Assembly (NCBI GenBank): GCA_903879335.1
Contig: CAIRLC010000022.1
Span: 113,737 to 177,736 of the forward strand
DNA from: an uncultured Pseudomonadota bacterium
Lineage (GTDB): Bacteria; Pseudomonadota; Gammaproteobacteria; Steroidobacterales; Steroidobacteraceae
Direction: 5' to 3'
DNA length: 64,000 nucleotides
Both the position numbers and the translations under genes were made by a program. Below are positions 1 through 10,125 of this stretch, piece after piece (the first letter of the stretch is position 1; each line of letters opens with the position of its first letter). Under the pieces are notes generated by a model, which searched no databases, was not told the origin of the DNA, and saw nothing but the letters and a program-made list of their open reading frames with translations.

Positions 1-953
1 AATTCAAAAACTCCGACAGGCCCGTTCCAGAGAATGGTGCCAGCGGCTGCCAATAACTTTGCCAAGTGGTCCGCTGAATCCGGTCCAATGTCGAGGATTA
101 GATCGTCCGCAGTCACCGCATCAACGGACTTCACGTCAGCCTCGGCTTGAGCGGAGAAAGATTTTGCGACCACGACGTCGGTCGGCAACGGCAACTGAAT
201 ACCTTTCTCGGCAGCCCGAACCAACAAGCGACGTGCGATGTCGACCATATCGGGCTCGGCCAGACTCTTCCCAATCAGCTTGCCTTGCGCAAGCAGGAAT
301 GTATTGGCGATCCCGCCGCCGACTATGAGCATGTCGACTTTTTCGAGCAATGACTCGAGCACGGTTAATTTTGTGGATACTTTTGATCCAGCCACAATCG
401 CAACGAGTGGGCGCTTCGGCGCATGTAACGCCGCGTCCAGTGCAACCAATTCATTCACGAGCAAAGGGCCCGCGCACGCAATCGGTGCAAATTTGCCTAC
501 GCCGTGCGTGCTCGCTTCCGCGCGGTGCGACGTGCCAAAAGCGTCCATCACATAGACATCACACAGCGCGGCCATGCGCTTTGATAGTGCCTCGTTGTCT
601 TTTTTCTCGCCTTTGTTGAAACGCACATTCTCAACCAGCACGAGTGAACCGGGTTCGACCTCAACGCCATCTAACCAATCTTTAACGAGTGGAACTTCGC
701 GATTGAGTAACTCACTCAGTCGCTTAGCCACAGGCGCCATACTCAGGTCGTCCGTTGGAACGCCCTCCTCCGGACGCCCCAGGTGAGACATAACGATCAC
801 CCGCCCGCCCGCAGCCAAGGCCGCCTGAATCGTGGGCAGTGCGGCGCGGATACGAGCGTCGCTCGTAACCACGCCGTCTTTGACAGGCACATTCAGATCT
901 TCACGAATTAAGACCCGTCGTCCTTGCAAGGCGACGTCCTGCATCCGAATCAC
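1..953 (-). CDS. pgk: Phosphoglycerate kinase, 3' end beyond the window
   Basis: Phosphoglycerate kinase interconverts 1,3-bisphosphoglycerate and 3-phosphoglycerate with ADP/ATP in the cytosol. I translated the minus strand by hand because the frame has no stop in the window and is absent from the ORF track. It reads [20 protein letters not shown] at the start, then typical PGK segments including [10 protein letters not shown], and ends at the edge inside [14 protein letters not shown], a conserved PGK segment. About 317 of roughly 390 residues are present. The start is GTG at 953 or ATG at 944; GTG is nearer a GGGGG stretch, but neither spacing is ideal. It lies 35 bp downstream of gap in the tkt-gap-pgk order. 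Confidence 0.93.
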   Translation of the reverse strand, partial: MIRMQDVALQGRRVLIREDLNVPVKDGVVTSDARIRAALPTIQAALAAGGRVIVMSHLGRPEEGVPTDDLSMAPVAKRLSELLNREVPLVKDWLDGVEVEPGSLVLVENVRFNKGEKKDNEALSKRMAALCDVYVMDAFGTSHRAEASTHGVGKFAPIACAGPLLVNELVALDAALHAPKRPLVAIVAGSKVSTKLTVLESLLEKVDMLIVGGGIANTFLLAQGKLIGKSLAEPDMVDIARRLLVRAAEKGIQLPLPTDVVVAKSFSAQAEADVKSVDAVTADDLILDIGPDSADHLAKLLAAAGTILWNGPVGVFE

Positions 954-988
954 TCGGGTTGAGATACCCCCTGAAAGTGCCGATTCAT

Positions 989-2002
989 TCACTTGGCGCG
1001 GCTCCAAGCAAGGGTCGTATCCAACATGCGGTTTGAGAAGCCCCACTCGTTGTCGTACCACGAGCACACCTTAACCAGCGTGCCATCGATGACCTTGGTC
1101 AGCGTTGAGTCGTAGGTGGACGATGCGGGGTCATGGTTGAAGTCAACCGAGACGAGCGGCCCCTCGTTGTAGGCTAGGACGCCTTTGAGCGGCCCTTCCG
1201 ACGCTGCCTTAAGAATCTCATTGATCTCTTCAGCTGACGTCGCGCGCTTAGCCACAAATGCGAGATCAACCATCGACACATTGATGGTCGGAACACGTAC
1301 AGCGAATCCGTCCAACTTACCCTTCAATTCCGGCAAGACGAGTCCAACGGCAGCAGCAGCGCCAGTCTTCGTTGGAATCATGGACATTGTCGCCGAACGG
1401 GCGCGACGCAAATCCTCGTGATAGACATCGGTCAACACTTGATCGTTCGTGTAGGCATGGATCGTGGTCATAATGCCGTGTTCGATGCCAATCACGTCGT
1501 GCAAGGGTTTAACCAGCGGTGCTAAGCAATTGGTCGTGCACGACGCATTGGAAATCACGGTCATCGCACTCGTCAGCACGTCATGATTGACGCCGTAAAC
1601 GACGGTCGCGTCGACAGCGCCGCTTGCAGGCGCCGAAATAACCACTTTTTTCGCCCCACCGGCCAGATGCTTCGACGCTTTCTCGTGACTCGTGAAAAGG
1701 CCCGTGCACTCAAGCACAAAATCAACGCCCAGTTCACCCCAGGGCAGCTTGGCGGGATCTCGCTCGGCAAGAACCTTAATACGGTCACCATTCACGACAA
1801 TCGAATCGCCCTCAACGGCAACGGTACCTGGGAAGCGGCCATGCGCCGTATCAAATCGTGTCAAGTGTGCATTGGTCTGGGGGTTACCCAGATCGTTAAT
1901 GGCGACGACTTGGATTTCTTGGTTGCGGTTACTTTCATAAATCGCACGAAGTACGTTGCGCCCAATGCGACCGTAGCCATTAATGCCGATGCGAATAGCC
2001 AT
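989..2002 (-). CDS. gap: Glyceraldehyde-3-phosphate dehydrogenase, type I
   Basis: The 337-residue protein oxidises glyceraldehyde 3-phosphate to 1,3-bisphosphoglycerate with NAD. The Rossmann start [12 protein letters not shown], the catalytic SNASCTTN (Cys155) and HAYTNDQ (His182) are all visible, and the length is normal. An Asp after the second beta strand (AINDLG) fits NAD rather than NADP preference. Tkt lies 56 bp upstream and pgk directly downstream on the same strand, so the three are probably co-transcribed and serve glycolysis or gluconeogenesis and the pentose phosphate pathway. Confidence 0.97.
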   Translation of the reverse strand: MAIRIGINGYGRIGRNVLRAIYESNRNQEIQVVAINDLGNPQTNAHLTRFDTAHGRFPGTVAVEGDSIVVNGDRIKVLAERDPAKLPWGELGVDFVLECTGLFTSHEKASKHLAGGAKKVVISAPASGAVDATVVYGVNHDVLTSAMTVISNASCTTNCLAPLVKPLHDVIGIEHGIMTTIHAYTNDQVLTDVYHEDLRRARSATMSMIPTKTGAAAAVGLVLPELKGKLDGFAVRVPTINVSMVDLAFVAKRATSAEEINEILKAASEGPLKGVLAYNEGPLVSVDFNHDPASSTYDSTLTKVIDGTLVKVCSWYDNEWGFSNRMLDTTLAWSRAK

Positions 2003-2058
2003 GAAGAAGTTTCCTTATCTCAGAAAATTGGTGAATAAATAACGTCAAATCTTGGAAA

Positions 2059-4056
2059 TCAGCCGCCAATCGCGGCGAGCGCCGTTTCGACAACGCGTTC
2101 GGCCGTCACGCCGAAATGTTTAAAGAGATCCTTTGCTGGCGCCGAGGCGCCAAAGGTATCCATGCCGACTACGTTACCTAGGCAACCGGTATAGCGGCAC
2201 CAACCATCCCGAACGCCCGCTTCTACCGCGACGCGTGGGACGCCCGGCGGTAGCACTGATGCTTGGTAAGCCGCATCTTGTCGGTCGAACACGGAGGTCG
2301 ATGGCATCGACACAACTCGCACCCGACGTCCCGCTGCGGTCAAGGTTGCAGCGGCCTCCACCGCCAATTGGACTTCGGATCCGGTGCCGATTAAAACGAC
2401 CTCCGGCGCCTCCGATGAATCGATGAGCACATAGCCGCCACGTCGGACCGCCTCCACCTGCTCTGGCGAGCGCGCCTGATGCGCTAAAGCTTGCCGAGTC
2501 AGAATGAGTGCCGTTGGTCCGTTCCGACGCTCAATCGCGTCGACCCATGCCACGTGCGCCTCCAACGCATCGCAGGGGCGCCACACGGTGAAATTCGGGA
2601 TCAGACGCAACGAGGCCACCTGTTCAACCGGTTGGTGCGTCGGACCATCCTCGCCCAAGCCAATCGAATCATGTGTCCACACGTAGGTCACCGGAACCTG
2701 CATCAAGGCAGACATGCGGGCCGCATTACGGGCGTAATCGGAGAAGACTAAGAACGTACCACCGTATGGCAAGAAACCGCCATGCAGGGCGACACCATTC
2801 ATGATGGCGGACATGCCGAATTCACGGACGCCGTACCAGACGTAATTTCCTGTAGCGTCGTCGCGGGTAATACCCTTGGAATTCTTGGCCCAAGTGTTGT
2901 TCGATCCGGTCAAATCAGCAGAACCTCCGAGCATCTCGGGAAGATGGGGGGAGAATACGTTCAAGGCTGATTGGGAGGACTGGCGAGTCGCCGTCGTCGG
3001 CGCCGCCGCCTGAACAGCGGCAACAGCAGCAGCAGAGAATGACGCCCAATCGCTCGGCAAGTCGCCGCGAACTCGACGATCCAACTCGGCCGCAGCCTCT
3101 GGATAGACCTTGCGATACTCCTTCATCAAACGCTGCCACTTGCTCTCAATCCGCTTGCCGCGGCCACGCGCATCCCACGCTTCACGCACGTCGTCAGGGA
3201 CTTCGAATGGGGCATACGGCCAGTTCAGCGCTTCTCGCGCCGCCGCGATTTCTGCCGCACCGAGTGGAGCGCCATGGCAATGCTCCGTGCCCTGTTTGTT
3301 CGGCGCCCCGTATCCGATGATGGTCTTGCAGCAGATTAGCGTCGGCTTACTCGTCTCTTTCTTCGCCTTACGGATAGCGCGACTGATGGATTCAGCGTCA
3401 TGTCCGTCGACATTGCGAATAACGTGCCACCCGTAGGCCTCAAAGCGTTTGGGGGTGTCGTCCGTAAACCAGCCTTGGACGTGGCCATCAATTGAAATAC
3501 CGTTGTCGTCCCAGAAAGCGATCAACTTACCCAGGCCGAGCGTACCGGCGAGTGCGCAGGCCTCATGAGAGACGCCCTCCATTAAGCACCCGTCGCCCAT
3601 GAACGCATAGGTGTGGTGGTCAATCAGGTCAAAGCCCGGCTGATTATAGGTCGCCGCCAGCACTTTCTCGGCCAGGGCCATACCGACTGCATTCGTGATC
3701 CCCTGACCGAGCGGGCCAGTGGTCGTCTCGATGCCGATATGTAAATCGCGCTCAGGGTGGCCGGCCGTATGCGAACCCAGTTGACGGAAGTTGCGCAGAT
3801 CGTCAGTTGAAAGCGGATACCCCGTCAGGTGCAAAACGGAATACAGGAGCATCGAACCGTGCCCGTTCGAGAGCACGAATCGATCGCGATCGAGCCAACT
3901 CGGATTCCCGGGACTGTGCTTCATGTGGTCACGCCACAGCACTTCAGCAATGTCGGCCATACCCATCGGGGCGCCCGGGTGGCCTGAGTTGGCCCGTTGG
4001 ACAGCGTCCATGCTGAGGGCACGAATGGCATTGGCGAGGTGGCGACGGTTTTGCAT
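2059..4056 (-). CDS. tkt: Transketolase
   Basis: Transketolase moves two-carbon units between sugar phosphates using thiamine diphosphate. The 665-residue length is standard. Visible family segments are the substrate-side [15 protein letters not shown], the TPP motif [13 protein letters not shown] ending near NGISIDGH, and the central [10 protein letters not shown] of the pyrimidine domain. It is the promoter-proximal gene of the minus-strand tkt-gap-pgk series and is divergent from metK across about 130 bp. No RuBisCO or phosphoribulokinase gene is in view, so a role beyond the pentose phosphate pathway cannot be claimed. Confidence 0.97.
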   Translation of the reverse strand: MQNRRHLANAIRALSMDAVQRANSGHPGAPMGMADIAEVLWRDHMKHSPGNPSWLDRDRFVLSNGHGSMLLYSVLHLTGYPLSTDDLRNFRQLGSHTAGHPERDLHIGIETTTGPLGQGITNAVGMALAEKVLAATYNQPGFDLIDHHTYAFMGDGCLMEGVSHEACALAGTLGLGKLIAFWDDNGISIDGHVQGWFTDDTPKRFEAYGWHVIRNVDGHDAESISRAIRKAKKETSKPTLICCKTIIGYGAPNKQGTEHCHGAPLGAAEIAAAREALNWPYAPFEVPDDVREAWDARGRGKRIESKWQRLMKEYRKVYPEAAAELDRRVRGDLPSDWASFSAAAVAAVQAAAPTTATRQSSQSALNVFSPHLPEMLGGSADLTGSNNTWAKNSKGITRDDATGNYVWYGVREFGMSAIMNGVALHGGFLPYGGTFLVFSDYARNAARMSALMQVPVTYVWTHDSIGLGEDGPTHQPVEQVASLRLIPNFTVWRPCDALEAHVAWVDAIERRNGPTALILTRQALAHQARSPEQVEAVRRGGYVLIDSSEAPEVVLIGTGSEVQLAVEAAATLTAAGRRVRVVSMPSTSVFDRQDAAYQASVLPPGVPRVAVEAGVRDGWCRYTGCLGNVVGMDTFGASAPAKDLFKHFGVTAERVVETALAAIGG

Positions 4057-4135
4057 GTCCGATTTCCAAGGTGGCAGCTCTAATCCGCTATTGTCCCGTA
4101 TGGGAGATGCAGGGGCAACGTCGGACTGAGACCTG

Positions 4136-4175
4136 TATACTCCCGCGCCGTAATGTCACGGAGACGCTTCGGCGC
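4136..4175 (+). promoter_or_regulatory. Putative metK promoter -10 and leader hairpin
   Basis: A TATACT hexamer (4136-4141) could be a -10 box, although no good -35 is seen at 17 bp. A hairpin follows with 7-bp perfect arms, CGCGCCG (4144-4150) and CGGCGCG (4170-4176), around a 19-nt loop. It ends about 10 nt before the metK start codon and abuts the AGGGAT ribosome-binding stretch. It does not match a SAM riboswitch class that I know. Regulatory function is inference. Confidence 0.3.
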
Positions 4176-4186
4176 GTAGGGATCCC

Positions 4187-5347
4187 ATGTCCACAAACAG
4201 CTACCTTTTCACTTCGGAATCGGTTTCTGAAGGCCATCCAGACAAAGTGGCCGACCAGGTCTCCGATGCGGTACTGGACGCGATCCTTGCCGAGGACAAA
4301 AAAGCCCGGGTCGCCTGCGAAACGCTGGTGAAAACGGGGTGTGCCATTGTCGCCGGTGAAATCACCACGACAGCCTCGATCGATTTTGAAGCGGTCGTCC
4401 GTCGCACAATCCTGCGCATTGGCTATAACAGCAGCGAAATGGGCTTCGATGGCGCGAGCTGTGCCGTGATCAACATCATCGGCAAGCAGTCTCCTGATAT
4501 TGCCCAGGGCGTCGATCGTAAGGACCCGCGCAAGCAGGGTGCCGGTGACCAGGGCCTAATGTTCGGCTACGCCACCAACGAAACTGATGTGCTGATGCCG
4601 GCGCCGATCACCTATTCACACCGCTTGGTCCAGAAGCAGGCACAGGTCCGCAAGTCGAAAAAATTGCCGTGGCTGCGCCCGGACGCGAAGAGCCAGGTGA
4701 CTTTCCGCTACGAACACGACCGCCCGGTCGGTATTGAGGCAGTGGTTCTTTCGACCCAGCACTCGCCCGAGATCACCCAGCGCAAGCTGCGCGAGGCGGT
4801 CATGGAGGAAATCATCCTCCCCGTGCTACCGGCGCGATGGATCGACAAGCGCACGAAGTTCCACATTAATCCGACGGGTAAATTTGTCGTGGGCGGCCCC
4901 GTCGGCGATTGCGGCCTTACGGGCCGCAAGATCATTGTCGACACCTATGGCGGCTACGCCCGCCATGGCGGCGGTGCCTTTTCGGGCAAAGACCCCTCCA
5001 AAGTGGACCGATCCGCGGCCTATGCGGCGCGCTATGTGGCCAAAAACATTGTGGCCGCCGGCCTAGCAGAACGCTGCGAAGTCCAGGTGTCCTATGCCAT
5101 TGGCGTGGCCGAACCAACCTCAGTCATGGTCGAAACCTTCGGCACAAGCAAATTGTCACGCGAAACGCTGACTAAACTTGTCCGCAAGCACTTTGACCTC
5201 ACCCCTTACGGGCTGCGCCAAATGTTGGATCTGGCCCGCCCAATCTACGAAGCCACCGCGTCTTATGGCCACTTTGGCCGGACAGAGTCGGAATTCACCT
5301 GGGAAAGGACCGACAAGGTGCGCGCCCTGAAGGCAGACGCCAAGTAA
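4187..5347 (+). CDS. metK: S-adenosylmethionine synthetase
   Basis: MetK makes S-adenosylmethionine from methionine and ATP. The 386-residue protein shows the N-terminal [11 protein letters not shown] motif, the [12 protein letters not shown] nucleotide motif and the glycine-rich [16 protein letters not shown] loop near residue 260. Length and motifs are canonical. It is followed after 119 bp by ahcY with an SAH riboswitch in between, so SAM synthesis and SAH removal are neighbouring steps here. The riboswitch lies downstream of metK and is expected to control ahcY rather than metK. Confidence 0.98.
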   Translation: MSTNSYLFTSESVSEGHPDKVADQVSDAVLDAILAEDKKARVACETLVKTGCAIVAGEITTTASIDFEAVVRRTILRIGYNSSEMGFDGASCAVINIIGKQSPDIAQGVDRKDPRKQGAGDQGLMFGYATNETDVLMPAPITYSHRLVQKQAQVRKSKKLPWLRPDAKSQVTFRYEHDRPVGIEAVVLSTQHSPEITQRKLREAVMEEIILPVLPARWIDKRTKFHINPTGKFVVGGPVGDCGLTGRKIIVDTYGGYARHGGGAFSGKDPSKVDRSAAYAARYVAKNIVAAGLAERCEVQVSYAIGVAEPTSVMVETFGTSKLSRETLTKLVRKHFDLTPYGLRQMLDLARPIYEATASYGHFGRTESEFTWERTDKVRALKADAK

Positions 5348-5368
5348 TACGCAAATAACACCTTTCTG

Positions 5369-5446
5369 CCGAGGGGCGCTGCAGCGGGTTCCGGATCGCC
5401 GGAAGTCGTCAGGCTCGGTGGATGGGTCGACCTGACAACGGCGCCC
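5369..5446 (+). promoter_or_regulatory. S-adenosylhomocysteine (SAH) riboswitch
   Basis: The leader of ahcY matches the SAH riboswitch core. CCGAG (5369-5373) pairs with CTCGG (5414-5418) to close P1. GGGCGC (5374-5379) can pair with GCGCCC (5441-5446) to form the pseudoknot helix. The conserved GGGGCGCTGCAGCGG, CAGGCTCGG and AACGGCGCCC blocks are all present. The last helix ends about 20 nt before the ahcY ATG and just before its GGAGAGAG ribosome-binding site. Known members switch expression on when SAH accumulates, which fits a gene that removes SAH. The class is recognised from consensus by eye, without a covariance search. Confidence 0.9.
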
Positions 5447-5466
5447 ATTCCCTCTGGAGAGAGAGA

Positions 5467-6879
5467 ATGAGCGCTGTAACCCCCCTGAAGAATGACTTCC
5501 ATGTCGCTGATCTGGGCTTAGCCGCCTGGGGACGCAAAGAAATCGCGATCGCTGAGACCGAAATGCCCGGTCTCATGGCGGTACGCGAAGAATACGCCGC
5601 TTTGCAGCCCCTGAAGGGCGCCCGCATTGCCGGCTCGTTGCACATGACGATCCAAACGGCCGTCCTCATCGAAACGCTGACGGCGCTCGGTGCAGACGTT
5701 CGCTGGGCGTCGTGCAACATTTATTCAACCCAAGACCATGCAGCGGCAGGCATCGTCGCCGCCGGCACCCCAGTGTTCGCCTATAAGGGCGAGTCACTGG
5801 AAGAATATTGGGAATACACCCATCGCATTTTCGAGTGGGCAGACGGCGGCACCCCGAACATGATTCTCGACGATGGCGGTGACGCCACGCTGTTGGTTCA
5901 TCTTGGGCTCAAGGCCGAATCGGACGCCTCGGTGCTCGACAATCCGACCAACGAAGAGGAAACCATCCTCTACGCGGCTATTCGTCGTCGCCTCGCCACC
6001 AAGCCTGGGTTCTACGCCGCAATTGCCAAGAATATCAAGGGCGTTACGGAAGAAACCACCACGGGCGTGCACCGTCTTTACCAGATGGAAAAAGATGGCC
6101 GCCTGCTGTTCCCTGCCATCAACGTCAATGACTCGGTCACGAAATCGAAGTTCGATAACCTCTACGGTTGCCGCGAGTCACTCGTCGACGCGATCAAGCG
6201 CGCGACCGACGTCATGGTGGCTGGCAAAGTGGCCGTCGTCGCCGGCTACGGTGACGTCGGCAAGGGCAGTGCACAGGCGCTCAAGGCCTTGTCTGCTCAA
6301 GTGTGGGTAACCGAAATCGACCCGATCTGCGCATTGCAGGCGGCCATGGACGGTTACCGAGTGGTCACGATGGACTATGCGGCCGACAAGGCAGACATCT
6401 TTGTCACGGCGACCGGCAATTTGCATGTCATCGACCACCACCACATGGTCCAGATGAAGCACAACGCGATTGTCTGCAACATCGGCCACTTTGATTCTGA
6501 GATCAACATCGCCAGCCTCTCGGGCTATGTTTGGGACGAGATCAAGCCACAAGTTGATCATGTCGTTTTCCCGGACGGCAAGCGCATCATCGTGTTGGCC
6601 AAGGGCCGCTTGGTCAATCTGGGCTGCGGAACGGGGCACCCCTCGTTCGTGATGTCGAACTCGTTCGCCAACCAGACCCTGGCTCAGATCGAACTGTGGA
6701 CGCACACAGATCGTTATGCGAAGCGCGTGTACACGCTGCCTAAGCATTTGGACGAGCACGTTGCGCGTCTGCATCTGGGCAAGCTCGGTGCCACACTGAC
6801 CACCTTGTCGGACACCCAAGCGTCCTACATCGGCGTTTCAGTCAACGGGCCGTTCAAGCCCGATCACTACCGCTACTGA
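5467..6879 (+). CDS. ahcY: Adenosylhomocysteinase (SAH hydrolase)
   Basis: AhcY hydrolyses SAH to adenosine and homocysteine with tightly bound NAD, relieving inhibition of methyltransferases. The ORF track starts at 5422, inside the riboswitch; ATG 5467 has the GGAGAGAG site directly upstream and gives 470 residues. Family features are the N-terminal [13 protein letters not shown], the Rossmann motif [12 protein letters not shown] near residue 255 and the conserved C-terminus KPDHYRY. The length matches bacterial enzymes with the extra internal segment. A strong intrinsic terminator follows within 10 bp. No homocysteine methyltransferase gene is in the window. Confidence 0.98.
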   Translation: MSAVTPLKNDFHVADLGLAAWGRKEIAIAETEMPGLMAVREEYAALQPLKGARIAGSLHMTIQTAVLIETLTALGADVRWASCNIYSTQDHAAAGIVAAGTPVFAYKGESLEEYWEYTHRIFEWADGGTPNMILDDGGDATLLVHLGLKAESDASVLDNPTNEEETILYAAIRRRLATKPGFYAAIAKNIKGVTEETTTGVHRLYQMEKDGRLLFPAINVNDSVTKSKFDNLYGCRESLVDAIKRATDVMVAGKVAVVAGYGDVGKGSAQALKALSAQVWVTEIDPICALQAAMDGYRVVTMDYAADKADIFVTATGNLHVIDHHHMVQMKHNAIVCNIGHFDSEINIASLSGYVWDEIKPQVDHVVFPDGKRIIVLAKGRLVNLGCGTGHPSFVMSNSFANQTLAQIELWTHTDRYAKRVYTLPKHLDEHVARLHLGKLGATLTTLSDTQASYIGVSVNGPFKPDHYRY

Positions 6880-6887
6880 GGCCACAA

Positions 6888-6918
6888 GGGGGCCGGAGTC
6901 TGTACTCCGGCCCCTTTT
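6888..6918 (+). terminator. Intrinsic terminator after ahcY
   Basis: GGGGCCGGAGT and ACTCCGGCCCC form a perfect 11-bp stem with a four-base loop, followed by TTTT. It begins 9 bp after the ahcY stop codon and ends 10 bp before the cpdA-like start, so the downstream gene likely needs its own promoter or readthrough. Confidence 0.9.
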
Positions 6919-6928
6919 CGGCTCGTGT

Positions 6929-7684
6929 ATGACCATCGCTGCCAGAATTCTTCAGATCACGGATCTACACCTGCGGGACGACCCCCGCGGTCATCTGCGC
7001 GGCGCGATCACGCTGGAAACGCTCACCGCCTGTCTTGCCGAGACGGCCAATCAAGCGCCGTTTGATGCCATTTTGGTGACTGGCGATCTAGTTCAAGACG
7101 AACCGGCTGGTTACCGTCATCTGCAGCGTCTGTTGGACCAATCGACCGCACCCGTACTGTGCTTACCCGGTAATCACGATGATGCGGGGCGCCTGAGCGA
7201 CGCGTTTAGCGCCTACCCATTCCAAACGTGTGGGCACCTGACGATCGGCCCATGGGTAGCGATCGGACTGGATTCAACGGTGCCCGGACAGGACGGCGGC
7301 GCGCTCTCGGACACTGAGCTGTCCCGCCTCGACGCCACCCTGAATCGGTACGCCGACCGGCCAGCCATTGTGGCTTTGCACCATCCACCGGTCACCCTCG
7401 GCTCGCGTTGGCTCGACACGCTCGGTCTGGCTGATTCGGAGCGCTTTTGGTCGGTGATTGACCGCCACTCTAATGTCCGCGCCGTGCTCTTTGGCCACGC
7501 CCATCAAGCCCACGAAAGCCGCCGAGGCCTAATCCAAATATTGGGAGCGCCCGCCACGAGCGCGCAGTTCCTGCCGGGCAGTGATGACTTCGCCATTGAC
7601 GACCGTCCGCCCGGTTGGCGGGTGCTCAATCTGAGCCCAGACGGGCAACTCACGACCTCGATCGGTTGGCTGAGCGCCTACTGA
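6929..7684 (+). CDS. cpdA: Class III cyclic nucleotide phosphodiesterase-like metallophosphoesterase
   Basis: The 251-residue protein is a calcineurin-like metallophosphoesterase. It carries the dimetal ligand series in order: ITDLHL (D-x-H), VTGDLVQD (GD), LPGNHDD (GNHD), LHHPP and LFGHAHQ (GHxH). This order and the length closely resemble the CpdA/Icc family, which hydrolyses 3',5'-cAMP, so a cAMP-degrading role is likely but not proved by motifs alone. It starts 10 bp after the ahcY terminator, with no strong ribosome-binding site visible, and is followed by hemL. Confidence 0.8.
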   Translation: MTIAARILQITDLHLRDDPRGHLRGAITLETLTACLAETANQAPFDAILVTGDLVQDEPAGYRHLQRLLDQSTAPVLCLPGNHDDAGRLSDAFSAYPFQTCGHLTIGPWVAIGLDSTVPGQDGGALSDTELSRLDATLNRYADRPAIVALHHPPVTLGSRWLDTLGLADSERFWSVIDRHSNVRAVLFGHAHQAHESRRGLIQILGAPATSAQFLPGSDDFAIDDRPPGWRVLNLSPDGQLTTSIGWLSAY

Positions 7685-7758
7685 CGGGACCCTGCGGATT
7701 GTTCGGTACCCAGGGCCGAGCCATCGCCGTACACTGCGCGCCTTGACTGGAGGATGCT

Positions 7759-9045
7759 GTGACCACATCGCATGAATTGTTTCAAGAAGCCTGCCGGTAT
7801 ATCCCCGGCGGCGTGAACTCACCTGTCCGCGCCTTTCGTGGCGTGGGCGGCGAGCCGATTTTCTTCACCCGCGCCGCTGGACCCTACGTATGGTCCGCGG
7901 ACGGCGATCGTTATATCGACTACATCGGCTCCTGGGGTCCGGCGGTTCTGGGGCACGCGGCACCGGCAGTCATCAACGCGGTCCAAGAGACGGCCGCCAA
8001 CGGCCTATCATTTGGCGCTCCTACGCCCATCGAGACGGAGGTCGCTCGCCTCGTCTGCCAACTCGTGCCATCGATCGAACTGGTCCGTATGGTCAGCTCA
8101 GGCACTGAAGCCACGATGTCGGCGATTCGACTCGCGCGCGGCTACACCGGACGCGACAAGATTCTGAAATTTGAGGGCTGCTACCACGGCCACTCAGACT
8201 CGCTGTTGGTGAAGGCTGGGTCGGGACTGCTCACCCTGGGTGTCCCCACATCGCCCGGAGTGCCCGCAGCGTTTGCGGAACATACGCTGACTGTAGAGTT
8301 CAATAATATTGCGCAAGTCCGTGAAATTTTTGCCAGCCACGGCGACCAGATCGCCTGCGTAATCGTTGAGCCGATTGCCGGCAACATGAACTGCATCCCA
8401 CCGGCCCCCGGGTTTCTCGAAAGCTTACGCGAGGAGTGCACGGGCCATGGTTCGGTGCTGATTTTCGATGAAGTGATGACTGGCTTTCGCGTCGCGCTCG
8501 GTGGCGCCCAAGCCCTCTATGGCATCGAGCCGGATCTCACGACGCTCGGCAAGATCGTTGGCGGCGGTATGCCGGTTGGCGCGTTTGGCGGCAAGCGGGA
8601 GATCATGCAGCACATTTCGCCTCTGGGGCCCGTCTATCAAGCCGGCACCTTATCGGGAAATCCCGTGGCCATGGCAGCGGGCCTGGCGACGCTAACCGCG
8701 CTGCAGGCACCTGGTTTTCATCAGAGACTGTTGGCGGGTACAGAGCGTTTAGTGGAAGGGCTTAAAGCCGCCGCCCATGACGCCGGAGTCCCTCTAGCGA
8801 CGAACCACGTGTGCGGCATGTTCGGCTTCTTTTTCACGGATGCACCCACGGTGACCCGTTACGCCGAGGCCACTCGCTGCGATGTTGAAGCATTCAAACG
8901 CTTCTTCCACGCCATGCTGGCCGAGGGTGTGTATTTGGCACCATCCGCCTTCGAAGCTGGATTCATTTCCATCACGCACGGTCCCGACGAAATTGACGCG
9001 ACGATTGCCGCTGCACGACGCGCCTTCGCGGTTGCCAAGGGCTGA
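7759..9045 (+). CDS. hemL: Glutamate-1-semialdehyde 2,1-aminomutase
   Basis: HemL converts glutamate-1-semialdehyde to 5-aminolevulinate in the C5 route to heme and other tetrapyrroles. The 428-residue protein is a class III PLP aminotransferase fold with the N-terminal [11 protein letters not shown], substrate-side [16 protein letters not shown] and the PLP lysine in [18 protein letters not shown]. Translation starts at GTG 7759, preceded by a GGAGGA site. The next gene, a glycosyltransferase, begins 8 bp after the stop and is probably co-transcribed without an obvious functional link. Confidence 0.97.
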   Translation: MTTSHELFQEACRYIPGGVNSPVRAFRGVGGEPIFFTRAAGPYVWSADGDRYIDYIGSWGPAVLGHAAPAVINAVQETAANGLSFGAPTPIETEVARLVCQLVPSIELVRMVSSGTEATMSAIRLARGYTGRDKILKFEGCYHGHSDSLLVKAGSGLLTLGVPTSPGVPAAFAEHTLTVEFNNIAQVREIFASHGDQIACVIVEPIAGNMNCIPPAPGFLESLREECTGHGSVLIFDEVMTGFRVALGGAQALYGIEPDLTTLGKIVGGGMPVGAFGGKREIMQHISPLGPVYQAGTLSGNPVAMAAGLATLTALQAPGFHQRLLAGTERLVEGLKAAAHDAGVPLATNHVCGMFGFFFTDAPTVTRYAEATRCDVEAFKRFFHAMLAEGVYLAPSAFEAGFISITHGPDEIDATIAAARRAFAVAKG

Positions 9046-9053
9046 GCTGAGCG

Positions 9054-10085
9054 ATGGCATCTTCGCCACGCCCGCTGGTAATGAGATGCGGGGCGCTCGG
9101 TGACATGGTGCTCCTCACGCCGTTCATCCGGCGTCTGGCAGAGCGCCACGGTGACTTGGTTGACCTCGTGTCCTCTGGACCGTGGACGCAGCCTTTGTTG
9201 GCAGGACAGCCGGGTGTCGGTGAGATCCACCTGCTGGAGAGTCGGCGGCGCCCGTATTGGTTCGGGCCGGACCAATGGCGGGTCGTGCGGGCCTTAAAAG
9301 CCCGTGGTCCACGGCCCACTTGGTTTCTCGACACCGGGGGCGTTGGTCGTCACCTGCTGACGCGTGCTGGGATTGAAAATGAGTGGATCGTGGATGCCGA
9401 TGACTATCCACGCTTAGGTGACGAGCACATTATCCAGCGCTTCGATCGTATTGCCGCCCGACTGCCTAAAGCGCTCGGTGGCACACAAGCGGCGCCCTAT
9501 TCACTCCGCGGTACGGCACTGACCGTGGCCGATGCCGCCCGAAGCGATGTCGACCAGTGGCTGGCAGCACGCCAACTTCAGAATCGGCCGCTGTTGCTCA
9601 TTCAGGCCGGCAACAAGCGCACGATGCGCCGCGGCGATCGCCGTCGCGCTAGCAATACCAAGTACTGGCCTGAAGATCGTTGGGCGGCAGTCATCGATAG
9701 ACTCGCTGAACTCCATCCGAATCACGCCATTTTATTGCTCGGCGTGCCGAGCGAGGCGGCTCTGAACGACGAGATTTTGGCCCATGTCCGTTGCACGCAG
9801 GCTCAAAATGCTGCCGATGATCTCCCGATACCTCGACTTGCAGCGCTCATGCAGCGCGCCCAAGCCATGATCACCGTCGATACCGGGCCGGCCCACGTGG
9901 GCGCTGCGGTGGGTTTACCGATGCTGGTCTTGTTCGGCGCGATCGAACCGGCGCTCTACCAGCCTTGGGGCGCAGATTCGAGCCCTGTACGTTCTGTCTG
10001 CGCGACTCCAAGTGGGCCGCTTGAGGGCTTAGCGTTGGCCACTGTACTTGAGCGGCTCGTAGATCTACCGCTACGGAAGACCTGA
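9054..10085 (+). CDS. GT9-family (heptosyltransferase-like) glycosyltransferase
   Basis: The 343-residue protein belongs to glycosyltransferase family 9, whose members transfer ADP-heptose in LPS inner core assembly at the cytoplasmic face of the inner membrane. It has the N-terminal loop RCGALGDMVLLTPFIRRL and the C-terminal nucleotide-sugar site MITVDTGPAHVGAAVGLPMLVLFGA. It is one of three GT9 genes in the window and is not adjacent to waaA or kdkA. Heptosyltransferase I, II or a later transferase cannot be told apart from sequence, so no symbol is given. Confidence 0.85.
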   Translation: MASSPRPLVMRCGALGDMVLLTPFIRRLAERHGDLVDLVSSGPWTQPLLAGQPGVGEIHLLESRRRPYWFGPDQWRVVRALKARGPRPTWFLDTGGVGRHLLTRAGIENEWIVDADDYPRLGDEHIIQRFDRIAARLPKALGGTQAAPYSLRGTALTVADAARSDVDQWLAARQLQNRPLLLIQAGNKRTMRRGDRRRASNTKYWPEDRWAAVIDRLAELHPNHAILLLGVPSEAALNDEILAHVRCTQAQNAADDLPIPRLAALMQRAQAMITVDTGPAHVGAAVGLPMLVLFGAIEPALYQPWGADSSPVRSVCATPSGPLEGLALATVLERLVDLPLRKT

Positions 10086-10125
10086 TCCGGTTGCACTGCG
10101 CCGGGCGCTCGGCTACGGTCTCAGC

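Noticed and set aside
4057-4186. A SAM riboswitch before metK
   Set aside because: The leader has a hairpin but none of the conserved cores of SAM-I, SAM-II, SAM/SAH or SAM-V that I know.
6178-6819. A 213-residue minus-strand ORF opposite ahcY
   Set aside because: It is a shadow of the NAD domain of ahcY.
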